Source: Candidatus Aenigmatarchaeota archaeon (GTDB lineage: Archaea; Aenigmatarchaeota; Aenigmatarchaeia; QMZP01). From it: a stretch of DNA of 7,451 nt. Shown here in pieces: positions 6,860 through 7,451 of the stretch (within the stretch, counting starts at the first letter, position 1; each line of letters begins with the position of its first letter). The stretch is from positions 1 to 7,451 of the forward strand of contig JAFCEM010000037.1 of NCBI GenBank assembly GCA_017609145.1, given 5' to 3'. Under the pieces are notes generated by a model that saw nothing but the letters and a program-made list of their open reading frames with translations, did not search any database and was not told where the DNA came from. The position numbers and the translations under genes are program-made.

Positions 6860-7451
6860 ATGAGACTGACAATCCAATGTGGAGTAGTCAAGCTGACCAA
6901 CCGAAAACAGCAAATCCTCGATAGAGAATATAACAATATTAATAAGATTCTCAGTCTTGAAGCCAAAGGACTTGACTGGCTTCCTTTGTTTGATAAAATT
7001 CCTCTTTACTCTGCTAACAAACAACAGGCACTCAGATATGGGGCTTTCAGTTTGAGAAATGACCTCATAAATCTCAAACAAACTAAATCCTTTTGGTTTC
7101 TCAAAATTCCTGTCTATGGTGTTCGTGGCGGTATCAGAATCCCAATAAAACCACACAGACCGTTTCCTGATAAATCCAAGCTCTGTGAAAGCAAGCTGGT
7201 CAGAAAAAATAACAACTATATTGCCATGCTTACATTTGAATTTGATGCTCCTGAAAGGCGTAAGCCTTCCTCTATCCTTACTATTGACTTTGGTGAGCAT
7301 GTCACTGCAACTGCGGTGCTTTTGCAGAATGGCAGTGTGATGAAAGTCAAGTTCTTCGGCAGGGAGATCAGAGGGGTCAGGAGACATTTCAACTGGCTCA
7401 GAAAGAGGTTGCAGAAACAGGGTCTTAATAAGGTTGTAACAAGAATTGGCA
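6860..7451 (+). CDS. tnpB: TnpB (IS200/IS605 OrfB-type RNA-guided nuclease), N-terminal 197 residues
   Basis: Partial gene that runs off the window. TnpB proteins are RuvC nucleases guided by an omega-RNA that cut near a short TAM and are ancestors of Cas12. The N-terminal part (1-130) has a beta/alpha region fitting the wedge and recognition domains, ending in NNYIAMLTFEFD. RuvC-I follows, TIDFGEHVTATAV, with the probable catalytic Asp143, then the bridge-helix-like basic stretch EIRGVRRHFNWLRKRLQKQG (169-188), very typical of TnpB. RuvC-II, RuvC-III and the zinc finger lie beyond the edge, so nuclease competence cannot be judged. An in-frame TAA at 6839-6841 and the lack of other starts fix the ATG at 6860. 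No tnpA is visible, so it may be a stand-alone IS1341-type gene. Only 2 of its 15 Ile codons are ATA, whereas aEF-2 favours ATA (6 of the first 9), which suggests foreign origin. Confidence 0.85.
   Translation, partial: MRLTIQCGVVKLTNRKQQILDREYNNINKILSLEAKGLDWLPLFDKIPLYSANKQQALRYGAFSLRNDLINLKQTKSFWFLKIPVYGVRGGIRIPIKPHRPFPDKSKLCESKLVRKNNNYIAMLTFEFDAPERRKPSSILTIDFGEHVTATAVLLQNGSVMKVKFFGREIRGVRRHFNWLRKRLQKQGLNKVVTRIG

Noticed and set aside
6694..7387. Minus-strand frames opposite tnpB and its upstream block
   Set aside because: They are antisense to the TnpB frame with its RuvC-I and bridge-helix motifs, and no known domain is seen in them.

Overview
The window is archaeal. It carries ribosomal protein eS1 (S3Ae), a one-piece aEF-2 with the diphthamide loop, the large subunit of clamp-loader RFC, a UbiA-type enzyme of archaeal ether-lipid synthesis, an archaeosortase, and a tRNA-Arg gene with a bulge-helix-bulge (BHB) intron. 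Archaeal TATA boxes sit about 25-30 nt upstream of most starts, and Shine-Dalgarno sites are largely absent, so leaderless mRNAs are likely. The lineage cannot be fixed from the sequence. An uncultured euryarchaeal or DPANN-type archaeon that keeps its own lipid pathway would fit.

Layout, left to right: the 3' end of eS1 (+, cut by the window edge); aEF-2 (+); a two-gene unit of a short archaeosortase and a sequon-rich membrane-anchored protein that overlap by ATGA (+); rfcL (+), whose stop codon overlaps the 3' end of a convergent intron-containing tRNA-Arg(GCG) (-); a non-coding stretch with a long hairpin and the degenerate 3' end of a tnpB gene including an omega-RNA-like scaffold (+); ubiA/DGGGP synthase (-), whose stop codon lies in the presumed right end of that tnpB remnant; a roughly 380-nt non-coding stretch dominated by a chain of hairpins (+); and the 5' part of an intact-looking tnpB (+) that runs off the window.

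The left 5.2 kb is mainly housekeeping information processing plus a compact surface-protein module. The right 2.2 kb is accessory DNA of the IS200/IS605 (IS1341-like) type around a housekeeping lipid gene. The two most unusual items are the archaeosortase with its translationally coupled extracytoplasmic partner, which looks like an archaeal counterpart of the exosortase-EpsI pairing, and the structured RNA-like block upstream of tnpB, with its own palindromic TATA element and a possible closing stem. In known TnpB systems the guide RNA comes from the 3' end of the gene, so a structured block at the 5' side deserves a closer look.
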